A stretch of DNA of 64,000 nucleotides, from the NCBI GenBank assembly GCA_963793275.1, contig CAWBZL010000001.1, positions 372,001 to 436,000 of the forward strand. The letters are read 5' to 3'. The translations under genes were made by a program, and so were the position numbers. The notes beneath the pieces are model-generated. The model saw only the letters and a program-made list of their open reading frames with translations, was not told the origin of the DNA and did not search any database. Position 1 is the stretch's first letter, and each line of letters starts with the position of its first letter. Below, piece by piece: positions 55,652 through 63,932 of the stretch. Source of the DNA: Marinirhabdus sp963793275 (GTDB lineage Bacteria; Bacteroidota; Bacteroidia; Flavobacteriales; Flavobacteriaceae).

Positions 55652-56596
55652 CTATTCCGATAGTCCTAATTGGTGATACCGTGCTTCCATTAAATCTGAA
55701 TAGGCTATTTTTTTAGCATCCGACAGAAATGATCGATCAATCCAATCCATTGCTTTTGATTTGTTTTCGATCATTCGATTAAAGGCACCTTTAATTTGCT
55801 TTGGGGTCAACCCCATGCCTTCTGCAAAGTTCTCAAAGTGTTCCCTTTTCAGTTTCTTTTTCTTGCCAGCTACAGTAAGCGCCAGCTCTTCGGTGTCTTC
55901 TGGAAAGACGATGGCTACATTCAACAGGTCGTAGGATGGTGATAATACCCATCCATACGGACTCTCGATCATAGAGAAGTTTTTCAAGTGCATGTCATTA
56001 TTTCCTGTGAGAAAAGAGAACAAAGCGATATCGAAGAAAAACGATTTATCCAATAGGGTATTGCTGGAATAGCGATCAATTGCTTTCCCAACTTTCTCCA
56101 TAGAGCCTTTGTACTTGTCGAATGCCTCTGTGATCTGAAACATATCGAGCATATGAATTTTATCACCTGTTTCTGTTCGGTCTACCCGTTTGGTGATATA
56201 GCAAAGCTCTCCAGACATCAATCGAATAAGTGATGATGGCACTACCCGGATACCGAATAGTTCAGCCATACGCATAGTGACATGTTCGTTTTCTGGCATT
56301 TCAGGAAATCTATCGGAAGGTGGTTTTAAAATATAATTGCCACCCAATGCCCCTACTACTGTGAGTCTTGAATTAGAATTTTCCCTGGATTTTGACACCA
56401 GAGACATGGATAGTTTTGGTTGAACGCCAGGTACGGCAATGCTTCGTTCTATTACGTTTCTTGCAAGTTCATCCATTTGGCTAAGCGAATAGTCAATAAC
56501 AGGAGGGGTTCGCGTTCCAAAAAATTCCAAAGAACATCGTTCGTGAAAGTCTTGCTGGCCGTCAACTGGCTCGTAACAAAATAAGCAGCTATGCAT
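55652..56596 (-). CDS. HipT-like toxin kinase (HipA C-terminal domain)
   Basis: 314 residues, the kinase part of HipA without the N-terminal subdomain. It has a zinc-type CFCYEPVDGQQDFHERCS start, the serine-rich loop SIAVPGVQPKLSMS, catalytic TGNNDMHLKNFS (usual HGD..N replaced by NND..N) and the metal-binding SPSYDLLN. HipA kinases phosphorylate tRNA synthetases (GltX, TrpS) and stop growth. The start overlaps the upstream HipS-like gene by eight bases, so the three genes are translated together. It resembles HipT of the tripartite HipBST system. Confidence 0.85.
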   Translation of the reverse strand: MHSCLFCYEPVDGQQDFHERCSLEFFGTRTPPVIDYSLSQMDELARNVIERSIAVPGVQPKLSMSLVSKSRENSNSRLTVVGALGGNYILKPPSDRFPEMPENEHVTMRMAELFGIRVVPSSLIRLMSGELCYITKRVDRTETGDKIHMLDMFQITEAFDKYKGSMEKVGKAIDRYSSNTLLDKSFFFDIALFSFLTGNNDMHLKNFSMIESPYGWVLSPSYDLLNVAIVFPEDTEELALTVAGKKKKLKREHFENFAEGMGLTPKQIKGAFNRMIENKSKAMDWIDRSFLSDAKKIAYSDLMEARYHQLGLSE

Positions 56597-56921
56597 TTTC
56601 TTCTATAATTGGTTTTACACTCACTGCGCCGATACAGTTTTCACAACAGGCCAACAGTAGGCCCATTCGGTCATTTTTATTGATCTTCCAACTTTCAGAA
56701 GCAATATCCAACAGCCATCCTTCTGGGATCAATCCCTCAAAAAACGGAAACAACCTGTTTTCTGAATAGACCTGGTTCCTCACTGGCATCGAAAACGTAA
56801 TGAAATCCTCTGGACATTGGGCCACATAGTCTTTGTCATATTGAAATGTATAACCACCATCATTGGTTTCCGTGACAATGCCCGCCAAACGATCTCTATA
56901 AAGTACTTTCCCCTGTCTCAT
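56589..56921 (-). CDS. HipS-like protein (HipA N-terminal subdomain)
   Basis: 110 residues from the ATG at 56921; an upstream in-frame start at 56957 overlaps hipB further and is less likely. It is a stand-alone HipA N-terminal subdomain (GKVLYRDRLAGIVTETNDGGY ... LFPFFEGLIPEGWLLDIA ... CIGAVSV). In the known HipBST system this piece, HipS, is the antitoxin that inhibits HipT. It overlaps hipB by 26 bases and hipT by 8. Confidence 0.8.
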   Translation of the reverse strand: MRQGKVLYRDRLAGIVTETNDGGYTFQYDKDYVAQCPEDFITFSMPVRNQVYSENRLFPFFEGLIPEGWLLDIASESWKINKNDRMGLLLACCENCIGAVSVKPIIEENA

Positions 56922-57126
56922 CAAGTAGATTCTTACTGTTAACCGGAACCAACTCATGTCCGAACATTCGAAGCACCAGGTTCACCTTGTCCATATTAAG
57001 ATTTGTTTTGCCCTGTTCAATTTTACGTATTACAGTCAACGCGACACCGGCGCGTTCTGCGAATTCCTCTTGGGTGAGGTCAACTTCCTTACGACGTTCC
57101 TTGACAAAAGTTGCTAATTGTTTCAT
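56896..57126 (-). CDS. HipB-like HTH protein
   Basis: 76 residues, XRE-type helix-turn-helix: MKQLATFVKERRKEVDLTQE, then FAERAGVALTVIRKIEQGK as the recognition helix, and a C-terminal segment. Expected to bind the palindromes upstream and repress the operon, as HipB does. First gene of the hipBST-like operon; its last 26 bases overlap the HipS-like gene. Confidence 0.85.
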   Translation of the reverse strand: MKQLATFVKERRKEVDLTQEEFAERAGVALTVIRKIEQGKTNLNMDKVNLVLRMFGHELVPVNSKNLLDETGESTL

Positions 57127-57174
57127 TATATGCTTTTAGATATAAAATTAGACAAATATAACACATTATATGCA

Positions 57175-57196
57175 ATTCAATATAATTCTATTGAAT
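57175..57196. promoter_or_regulatory. Inverted repeat ATTCAATA-N6-TATTGAAT (HipB operator candidate)
   Basis: Eight-base arms, perfect, with a 6-bp spacer (57175-57182 and 57189-57196), 49 bp upstream of the hipB start. Located where an autorepressor would act. Confidence 0.6.
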
Positions 57197-57206
57197 ATCT
57201 TGTTTT

Positions 57207-57224
57207 TATATGTTTAAACATATA
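57207..57224. promoter_or_regulatory. Perfect palindrome TATATGTTTAAACATATA (HipB operator candidate)
   Basis: 18-bp perfect palindrome 80 bp upstream of hipB. A partial relative, TATATGCTTTTAGATATA, lies at 57127-57144 directly before the start codon. Two or three spaced sites are typical of HipB-controlled promoters. Confidence 0.55.
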
Positions 57225-57285
57225 GTTTTACATCTATGTAGACGCATCATTAAATAAAAAAAGACCACCGTTACCCCGCCGTTTT

Positions 57286-57639
57286 TTAAGTTAGGTAACT
57301 GGAATAATCCTCTGGTAATTCGGCATCTATGTCGCGCAGGTATTTCTCGAGGGCTTGCATGCTGGTATGTCCAGTGATAAGCATAATTCTACTCTTTACC
57401 TCAAAAGGTGTTGCGTTCTTGATCATCTCCTTGTAGAGGCGTGTAATGAACGTATGACGGAACGAATAGAGGCCGTACTCCTTACCTAGCTTAAAATGTT
57501 TCTTCACCACCATATTGAACCGTTTGGTAAAATAATCACGGCGGTTAACGGGGATCGCATCCCACTCACCTCCAATTCCATTTTTTAAATCGTATTCCAA
57601 ATCGTATTCAAATGTAAGAAAATTCGATAATGAGGACAT
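57286..57639 (-). pseudogene. C-terminal fragment of a tyrosine recombinase
   Basis: 117 codons that correspond only to the end of an integrase: KEYGLYSFRHTFITRLYK (box II HxxR region, RHTF), LITGHTSMQALEKYLRDI (GH...Y, with the nucleophilic tyrosine in the usual place) and a short tail. The N-terminal arm, core-binding domain and first catalytic Arg are missing. It lies next to the tRNA terminator, so it is likely the remnant of the element that fills 35-57 kb, or an older one. Confidence 0.7.
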
Positions 57640-57671
57640 AAAAAAAGCGGTTTAGCTTTCGCTAAACCGCT
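57640..57671 (-). terminator. Strong terminator downstream of the tRNA fragment
   Basis: AGCGGTTTAGC and GCTAAACCGCT (57646-57656 / 57661-57671) form a perfect 11-bp stem with a 4-nt loop (GAAA on the minus strand), followed by a T run on that strand. It probably terminates the original tRNA-fMet transcript. Confidence 0.8.
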
Positions 57672-57691
57672 CTGGTGTTGGATTTCTCCTT

Positions 57692-57738
57692 AGTAGCGGG
57701 AACTGGACTCGAACCAGTGACCTTCGGGTTATGAGCTT
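57692..57738 (-). tRNA. Displaced 3' half of initiator tRNA-fMet (attachment site)
   Basis: Minus strand reads GCTCATAACCCGAAGGTC, then the T arm ACTGG-TTCGAGT-CCAGT, then acceptor strand TCCCGCT. The CAT anticodon with CCC next to it is the initiator tRNA pattern. The 5' half is missing: the bases upstream are unrelated AT-rich sequence. This is what an integration event into the tRNA 3' end leaves behind, with the integrase just upstream on the other side. The intact copy should be at the far end of the element beyond this window. Confidence 0.75.
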
Positions 57739-57838
57739 GACAGAAAGGAATTGCAAAATCCAGCAAAACCCCATAAATATTACTAATTTCAAGGTTTTTA
57801 ATTTTATTCAATTTCAATAAAAACCAATTAAAATCAAA

Positions 57839-57860
57839 TTATTCTGTACTTATTCTGTAC
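57839..57860 (+). repeat. Tandem 11-bp direct repeat before the integrase
   Basis: TTATTCTGTAC occurs twice with no gap (57839-57849 and 57850-57860), about 40 bp before the integrase start. Possible arm-type integrase binding sites. Confidence 0.45.
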
Positions 57861-57900
57861 TAGTTTTTCACTATCTTTAATAGTCACTCAAAAATGAATT

Positions 57901-59232
57901 ATGGCAAGTATAAAAATTGTGTTGAGAAGAAATATGATGCGGAAAGACAAAACATTTCCTCTCGCTATTCGAATTAGTGAAAATTACAAAACAAACTATC
58001 AGTGGCTCGGACATTATGTACTAGAAAAGGATTGGGATAAAGATTTGGGAAAAGTTAAGCGCACTCACCCGAACTCACAAAAACTGAATAATTTTCTCAT
58101 GAAAAAGCTTACCAGAGCCCACGATATATATTTTGATTCCAAGGATAGTATCACTCCGAAACAGGTAAAGCAAAAATTGAAGGGACCTGGTGGTTCGAAA
58201 TCCTTTTTTACGCTTGCTTCAGAGCGAATAAAAAACAAATATGATCGTGGAACTTTTTCCGTTGCAAAATCTGAATTATCAATCTTATATAATTTAGAGG
58301 AATTTCTAAATCACAAACCTTCTTTAAGTAAAAACACCGCTATAAAGAATATAAAAAAAAGAAGAAAGGATAGAGTAAGTAAGGCCAGGAAATCAGAATT
58401 CAGCTTCTTAGATGGGGTTGTTTATTTTAAAAAAAATAAAAAATTGAAGTTTCGAGAAATAAATGAAGCTTTCCTGGTTAAGTTCAAAACATTTTGTGCT
58501 GCATATCTTGGCCAGAAAACCAGAACCATTACTAATCAACTCATTTTTATTCGAACAATTTTCAATGTTGCAATTAAAGAAGGAATTGTGGATCCAAAAT
58601 TTTATCCTTTTGGTGGAGAAAAGGAAAAAATAAGAATTGGATCAGGTAATAAAATAGGATTGACAAAAGAGGAAGTTGAAAAAATCGAATTTTTAAGTAT
58701 TGAAAAGGACTCACATATGTGGCATACTAAAAATGTTTGGTTAATATCTTTCTATTTTGCCGGCATCCGGATTTCCGATGTCGTCAAGTTGAAATGGTCT
58801 GATTTTAAAAATGGACGACTTTATTATGTGATGAATAAGAATGAAAAACCAATCAGCTTAAAGGTTCCTGAGAAGGCCGAAGAAATATTAAGTTTTTATC
58901 GTATTAGTAAAAATGAAAATAAAGGTTTTGTATTTCCATTCTTAAAGCTGGCTAATATCAACGACCCAGAAGATGTTTTTACTAAGAGTCGGAATGCAAC
59001 AAAACTTTTCAATAAGCATTTAAAAAGAATTGCCAGTCAATGTAATATTGATAAAAATTTATCAAACCATATTGCGCGTCATAGCTTTGGAAATATCGCC
59101 GGAGATAGAATACACCCCTTAATGCTACAAAAATTATATAGGCATAGTGATTTAAAGACTACCTTAAATTATCAGGCAAATTTTATTCATAAGGATGCTG
59201 ATGAGGCGCTAGATAGTGTAATTAACTTCTGA
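57901..59232 (+). CDS. Tyrosine recombinase/integrase
   Basis: 443 residues. N-terminal Arm DNA-binding-like domain (IVLRRNMMRKDKTFPLAIRIS, with NWLGHYVLEKDWD-type segment), phage-integrase SAM-like core-binding domain (about 125-245) and catalytic domain with R in FAGIRISDVVKLKW, HxxR in HIARHSFGN, and H...Y in LYRHSDLKTTLNYQ. Complete, so potentially active. It is 163 bp from the tRNA-fMet fragment, points away from it and probably drives the element extending rightward from there. Confidence 0.92.
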   Translation: MASIKIVLRRNMMRKDKTFPLAIRISENYKTNYQWLGHYVLEKDWDKDLGKVKRTHPNSQKLNNFLMKKLTRAHDIYFDSKDSITPKQVKQKLKGPGGSKSFFTLASERIKNKYDRGTFSVAKSELSILYNLEEFLNHKPSLSKNTAIKNIKKRRKDRVSKARKSEFSFLDGVVYFKKNKKLKFREINEAFLVKFKTFCAAYLGQKTRTITNQLIFIRTIFNVAIKEGIVDPKFYPFGGEKEKIRIGSGNKIGLTKEEVEKIEFLSIEKDSHMWHTKNVWLISFYFAGIRISDVVKLKWSDFKNGRLYYVMNKNEKPISLKVPEKAEEILSFYRISKNENKGFVFPFLKLANINDPEDVFTKSRNATKLFNKHLKRIASQCNIDKNLSNHIARHSFGNIAGDRIHPLMLQKLYRHSDLKTTLNYQANFIHKDADEALDSVINF

Positions 59233-59451
59233 AAGATTATTTGATATCATAAAACACTTTTTTCTTTACTACATTAAGTAACTTAGGGTTTGGCTGATTT
59301 TTGATTGACACCAGATCCTCCAAATTAATCCTATATGATTTCTAATTTTACAATAATAATTCTTTTTTACCACTTGTCGACACTTAATTGCATATCAACG
59401 CCACTAAACCGGCCTTTAACGAAGTTTAGATTTTATTAAAGGAAATACACT

Positions 59452-59459
59452 GATATTTG
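59452..59459 (+). promoter_or_regulatory. -7-like element GATATTTG
   Basis: Seven of eight match to TAnnTTTG, 22 bases before the response-regulator ATG at 59482. Possible promoter for the sensor cluster; no clear operator is seen. Confidence 0.3.
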
Positions 59460-59481
59460 ACAGAATGGGATTAAAGAAGCT

Positions 59482-59895
59482 ATGAGGCAAAAATTAAACG
59501 TATTGTTCATCGAAGATGATGAAATAGAAGTGATGAAACTTCACAGAACCCTGAATAGTCAGGGTTTGAACCATGTGATTCAGGAAGCCCAGGATGGCGA
59601 AATGGCCCTAGAACTGCTCATGAAGAAAGACCGGTTACCAGATATCATCCTTTTGGACCTGAATATGCCCAAAATGAATGGTATAGAGTTTTTACGCATT
59701 TTAAAAAATGATGAAACCTTAAGATACATACCAACGATCATACTTACCACTTCCAGTAACCACAAGGATGTTCTGGAGTGCTATAAGATTGGTATTGCAG
59801 GTTACATTATTAAACCGCTTAAGTATGATGACTATGTCACTAAATTGAAATCGGTTCTGGATTACTGGAGTCTAAACGAATTAATTAAAGCCTGA
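59482..59895 (+). CDS. Single-domain response regulator (Rcp1-like)
   Basis: 137 residues, receiver domain only: acidic pocket EDDE (11-14), phospho-Asp 59 in IILLDLNMPKMNG, TTSSN in place of T/S motif and KPLKYDD lysine. No output domain, so it probably works as a phosphate carrier or partner of the kinase downstream. Stop/start overlap of 1 base with the next gene. Confidence 0.92.
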   Translation: MRQKLNVLFIEDDEIEVMKLHRTLNSQGLNHVIQEAQDGEMALELLMKKDRLPDIILLDLNMPKMNGIEFLRILKNDETLRYIPTIILTTSSNHKDVLECYKIGIAGYIIKPLKYDDYVTKLKSVLDYWSLNELIKA

Positions 59896-60458
59896 TGAAA
59901 GGAATCGTATTTACTGAATTTCTAGAGATGGTTGAACAGGAATTTGGCCTGGAAGTAGTAGATAAAATCATAACTGCATCTAAACTTAAATCTGAAGGAG
60001 TTTATACTTCTGTTGGAACTTATGATTTCTTCGAAATGCAGGAGCTCTTAACCAATCTAAGCGTTGAAACCGGTATTCCTGTTAATGACCTTATATATGC
60101 TTATGGTCTTTATTTCTTCCATGTGCTAACAAAACATCACCGGGACATTTTTAGTTTATACAATTCACCTATAGAAATGCTTGCCTCCATAGAGAATCAT
60201 ATTCATGTGCAGGTGAGGAAAATCTATCCGGGTGCCGAACTCCCTACATTTAAGATCATTAATCAGGAAAAGGATTTCCTGGAAATGATGTATTTTTCTG
60301 AACGCTCCATGTACACTTTTGCAAAAGCATTGATGGAAAAGACCTTCGAACATTATCATAAAAATTGTATAATTGATATGGAAATGATCAGGGAAGATGG
60401 TAGCCAGGTGAGATTTAAGATTTATAAGCAGCCCCATGCAGTCAACCAACAAAATTGA
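59895..60458 (+). CDS. H-NOX (heme nitric oxide/oxygen-binding) protein
   Basis: 187 residues, stand-alone H-NOX domain, an NO sensor. Seen: MKGIVFTEFLEMVEQEFG start, proximal heme ligand His (His 104 in ENHIHVQVRKIYPGAELP) and the YxSxR heme-propionate motif YFSER (133-137). Family members bind NO through ferrous heme and inhibit or activate a partner histidine kinase, here the multi-PAS kinase whose gene overlaps by 23 bases. The lack of a distal Tyr suggests preference for NO over O2, but distal-pocket residues were not modelled. Confidence 0.9.
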   Translation: MKGIVFTEFLEMVEQEFGLEVVDKIITASKLKSEGVYTSVGTYDFFEMQELLTNLSVETGIPVNDLIYAYGLYFFHVLTKHHRDIFSLYNSPIEMLASIENHIHVQVRKIYPGAELPTFKIINQEKDFLEMMYFSERSMYTFAKALMEKTFEHYHKNCIIDMEMIREDGSQVRFKIYKQPHAVNQQN

Positions 60459-62808
60459 AATATTAGAACGAGCCTTAAAACGGGAAAAATTAGCCAGGAA
60501 AGCAGCAGAAAGCATACTGGAACAAAAATCCAGTGAGCTTTATGAGCTTTCTGAAGAACTACGCACGTCCAAAACCAAACTGGAAGAATTATTAAATCGC
60601 AAAACTTCAGAACTTGAAGGCGTTTTTGAGAATATCATCGATGCGTATGTGGTGATGGAACTTTCTGGCGATGTAATTAAAATGAACCAGGCGGCTGTAG
60701 ACCTTCTTGGTTACGACATTGCAAATGAGCCGATCAACCTGGTGAAGCTTGTAAAAAAAGAATACCTGGAATATACACTTGAGACCTTCAAAGAATTAAT
60801 AATCCACGGTAAGTTTCAAAACTACAAAGCGGTAATTGTCACTAAAAATAACGAGGAGAAGATTGTTCAAATAAATGCCAGTGTAATTTACAACCATATT
60901 GGCGAACCTATAGCTGCCCAGGGTATTGCCCGCGATATTACTGAAGAAATGCAACTTCGAAATTTAATGGAGAAGCAAAAACAACAGTTAGATATCATTT
61001 TCAAAAATTCTCCGATAGGCGTGAGCTTATCCAAAAATCTGGAAAGCGGTTTAATCATGGTAAACCAGGCAATGTGTGATATCGTGGGATATTCCAGAGA
61101 AGAATTCAAGAAAATGCAGGTTCAGGATCTTACCCACCCTGAAGATATTGAAGAATCAAAATTGCTGCGGGAGAAGATGTTCAGAGGGGAAATAGATAGT
61201 TTCAAAATTGAAAAAAGATATATCAGGAAAGATGGTGGTACGGTATGGGCCAAAACAACTGTAACGGGAGTCCATGATAAAAAGGGAAAAACCGATTTTA
61301 TGGTTGCTACTGTTGAAGATATTACGGAGCAGAAAAAGGCAACTACACAATTGAAGGAGTCTGAAAACAGGATGGCTACTTTAATAATGAATCTCCAGAC
61401 TGGAATACTTCTGGAAGATGAAACGAGACATATTCGTCTTACCAACCAGAAATTTTGCGATATGTTCGGGATTCCTGCTCCTCCCGAAGCTCTTGTCGGG
61501 GCAGACTGCAGCAATGCGGCTGAAGAATCTAAGCATCACTTTAAGAATCCGGAAGAATTCGTAGAGAATATTCATGAGCTCCTAAAAAATAAAAAGGCGG
61601 TGCTGGCCGAAGAACTACATCTAACCGACGGTAGAATTTTTGAACGCAGTTATATTCCAATCTATAATGAAGGGATATACAAAGGCCATTTATGGAGCTA
61701 TGATGATGTTACTATTCGCAAGCGTTACAAAGATAATTTGAGGATTCAGAAGGAAAAGTATAGCAACATTATAGCCAATATGAACCTTGGGCTTATTGAA
61801 GTGGATAATGATGACCGAATCATAATGGCCAATCAAAGCTTTTGTACTATTAGCGGGTATACAGAGGAGGAATTGAAAGGTAAGATTGCTTCTCAACTTT
61901 TATTACATGAAGATCAGGAGAATATTGTATTTACCAAAAACGCCCAGCGTGAAAAAGGTATCTCCGACTCTTACGAGGTTAAAGTAAGGACAAAATCTGG
62001 CGAAACCCGTAATTGGTTGATTAGTGGTGCACCAAGCTATGATGTACATGGAAATATTTCCGGAACAATAGGAATTCATTTAGATATTACCGAAAGAAAA
62101 AAGCTTGAGGAGAAGCAAATTGAACTTCTGAAAAGTTTAGAAAATCAAAATGAGCAATTAAATGATTATGCCCATATAGTCTCTCACGATCTCAAATCTC
62201 CATTGAGAAATATCTCTGCCTTGTTAAGCTGGACACGAGAAGATTTTCAGAACAAACTAGGAAGCGATAGTCTGACTAATTTAGACCTAATGCAGAATAA
62301 GGTGGAAAAAATGGACCATCTTATCGAGAATATCCTAAAATATTCAAGCATCGACAACACTATCGCTAAAGAGGAAATGGTTAATACTCAGGAGGTAGTA
62401 GAAGATATCATTTCCATGATCTTTATTCCAGAACACATTACTGTAAATATTAAAAATCAATTACCGGTAATAAAGGCCGATGCGACCCGGATTCAGCAAC
62501 TTTTCCAAAACCTTATTAGCAACGCGGTTAATTATATTGATAAAGAAAAAGGACTGGTTGAAATTGATGTTGAAAAGAAAAATGACACTTATATTTTTTC
62601 AGTAGCAGATAATGGTTGTGGAATCCCAGAAGAAAATCACGAAAAAATCTTTAAGATCTTTAGTTCTACCAGTAATCATCAAACGTCCACAGGTATTGGT
62701 CTAAGTATCGTTAGAAAAATCGTGGATCTTTACGAAGGTGAGATCTGGCTTGAAAGCGAGGAAGGAAAGGGAACTACATTTTACTTCAGTTTTAAAAACA
62801 GATCATGA
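60436..62808 (+). CDS. Multi-PAS sensor histidine kinase, H-NOX partner
   Basis: 790 residues, no transmembrane helices. A coiled coil (1-60; ILERALKREKLARKAAES) leads into about four PAS/PAC modules (about 60-190, 190-315, 315-430, 430-560; each with the ...DIT EE/TEQK-type end), then HisKA with phospho-His in AHIVSHDLKSPLRN (His 584) and HATPase (N box FQNLISNAVNY, G1 VADNGCGIPEENH, G2 TGIGLSIVRKIV). The start overlaps the H-NOX gene; the short overlap region is supported by codon structure. Such cytoplasmic kinases receive the H-NOX signal by direct contact. Confidence 0.9.
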   Translation: MQSTNKIEILERALKREKLARKAAESILEQKSSELYELSEELRTSKTKLEELLNRKTSELEGVFENIIDAYVVMELSGDVIKMNQAAVDLLGYDIANEPINLVKLVKKEYLEYTLETFKELIIHGKFQNYKAVIVTKNNEEKIVQINASVIYNHIGEPIAAQGIARDITEEMQLRNLMEKQKQQLDIIFKNSPIGVSLSKNLESGLIMVNQAMCDIVGYSREEFKKMQVQDLTHPEDIEESKLLREKMFRGEIDSFKIEKRYIRKDGGTVWAKTTVTGVHDKKGKTDFMVATVEDITEQKKATTQLKESENRMATLIMNLQTGILLEDETRHIRLTNQKFCDMFGIPAPPEALVGADCSNAAEESKHHFKNPEEFVENIHELLKNKKAVLAEELHLTDGRIFERSYIPIYNEGIYKGHLWSYDDVTIRKRYKDNLRIQKEKYSNIIANMNLGLIEVDNDDRIIMANQSFCTISGYTEEELKGKIASQLLLHEDQENIVFTKNAQREKGISDSYEVKVRTKSGETRNWLISGAPSYDVHGNISGTIGIHLDITERKKLEEKQIELLKSLENQNEQLNDYAHIVSHDLKSPLRNISALLSWTREDFQNKLGSDSLTNLDLMQNKVEKMDHLIENILKYSSIDNTIAKEEMVNTQEVVEDIISMIFIPEHITVNIKNQLPVIKADATRIQQLFQNLISNAVNYIDKEKGLVEIDVEKKNDTYIFSVADNGCGIPEENHEKIFKIFSSTSNHQTSTGIGLSIVRKIVDLYEGEIWLESEEGKGTTFYFSFKNRS

Positions 62809-63932
62809 GAATTATACAGGCAAAATATGTATCAGGAAGCTGGCATTACCTATCAGATAAGGTCACGCTAAAAAATCCTCTTGTACTCGTTTTTGGTGAC
62901 CGGTTTATCCTGGAAACTGAAGAACTAATCAGAAAAGTTGAAAAAGAATTTCCTTATAAAAATATCGTTTACAGTTCTACAGCAGGAGAGATCCTTGGTG
63001 CTAATGTCACTACAAATGAACTGGTTGTTACCGCTATAGACTTTGAAAAAACAAAGTTTGAAATAAGAACTGCCAATATTCATGATCACAAATTGAATTC
63101 CTTTAATCTTGCAAATTCTTTAATAAAGGAACTGCCGAATGATGGTCTAAAACATGTATTTGTAGTATCTGAAGGTAGTTTTGTAAATGGCAGTGAACTT
63201 CTGGATGGCCTGGATGCCGAAAAAGAAAAAAGTTTTTGCATTACAGGTGGGTTAAGCGGTGACGGGACTAGGTTTGAAAAAACCCTGGCTGGTCACAATG
63301 AAATTAAGGAAGGTGAAGTGGTGCTGATTGGATTATACGGAGAAACACTGGAAATCTCATTTTCAAGCCTTGGTGGATGGATCCCTTTTGGACCTGAGAG
63401 GACGATAACAAAATCTGATAAGAACGTTCTTTATGAATTGGACGGCCAGCCGGCGCTGGATCTATACTCAAAATACCTTGGAGAAAAAGCTTCAGAGCTA
63501 CCACAGGCATCCTTATTATATCCGTTGTACGTAAGGGAAGAAGGGGCAAAACATCCAGTGGTAAGAACAATTCTGAATATAGACAGGGAAAATCAAACTA
63601 TGATTCTGGCGGGCAATGTCCCTCAAGGATCCAGAGCGCAACTCATGATGGCTTCAGCAGATGCATTGCTAGAAGGTGCCAGAGAAGCGGCAAAACTGGC
63701 AATGAAAGCCAGAAAGAACTCTCCTGAACTTGCTTTATTGATTAGCTGTATTGGTCGGCGCCTCGTTTTAGATCAAAGAGCCGAAGAAGAAATTGAAGAA
63801 GTAATTGACATTATTGGCGATAATGTAAGTGTAGGAGGATTTTACAGCTATGGTGAGATCGCTCCTTTTCACGGTGAAAAAACCAGTTCTTTACACAATC
63901 AAACCATGACCCTAACCCTGATCAGCGAATGA
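62805..63932 (+). CDS. FIST signal-transduction protein
   Basis: 375 residues. FIST N domain (about 30-225; KHVFVVSEGSFVNGSELLDGL ... CITGGLSGDGTRF) and FIST C domain (about 235-370; LYPLYVREEGAK ... GGFYSYGEIAPF). FIST proteins are thought to sense small molecules, perhaps amino acids, for signalling proteins. ATGA-type overlap with the kinase gene and with the next gene shows translation coupling. Confidence 0.9.
   Translation: MRIIQAKYVSGSWHYLSDKVTLKNPLVLVFGDRFILETEELIRKVEKEFPYKNIVYSSTAGEILGANVTTNELVVTAIDFEKTKFEIRTANIHDHKLNSFNLANSLIKELPNDGLKHVFVVSEGSFVNGSELLDGLDAEKEKSFCITGGLSGDGTRFEKTLAGHNEIKEGEVVLIGLYGETLEISFSSLGGWIPFGPERTITKSDKNVLYELDGQPALDLYSKYLGEKASELPQASLLYPLYVREEGAKHPVVRTILNIDRENQTMILAGNVPQGSRAQLMMASADALLEGAREAAKLAMKARKNSPELALLISCIGRRLVLDQRAEEEIEEVIDIIGDNVSVGGFYSYGEIAPFHGEKTSSLHNQTMTLTLISE

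Noticed and set aside
57679..57740. Complete tRNA gene
   Set aside because: Only the anticodon loop to acceptor 3' strand is present; the 5' half is missing.
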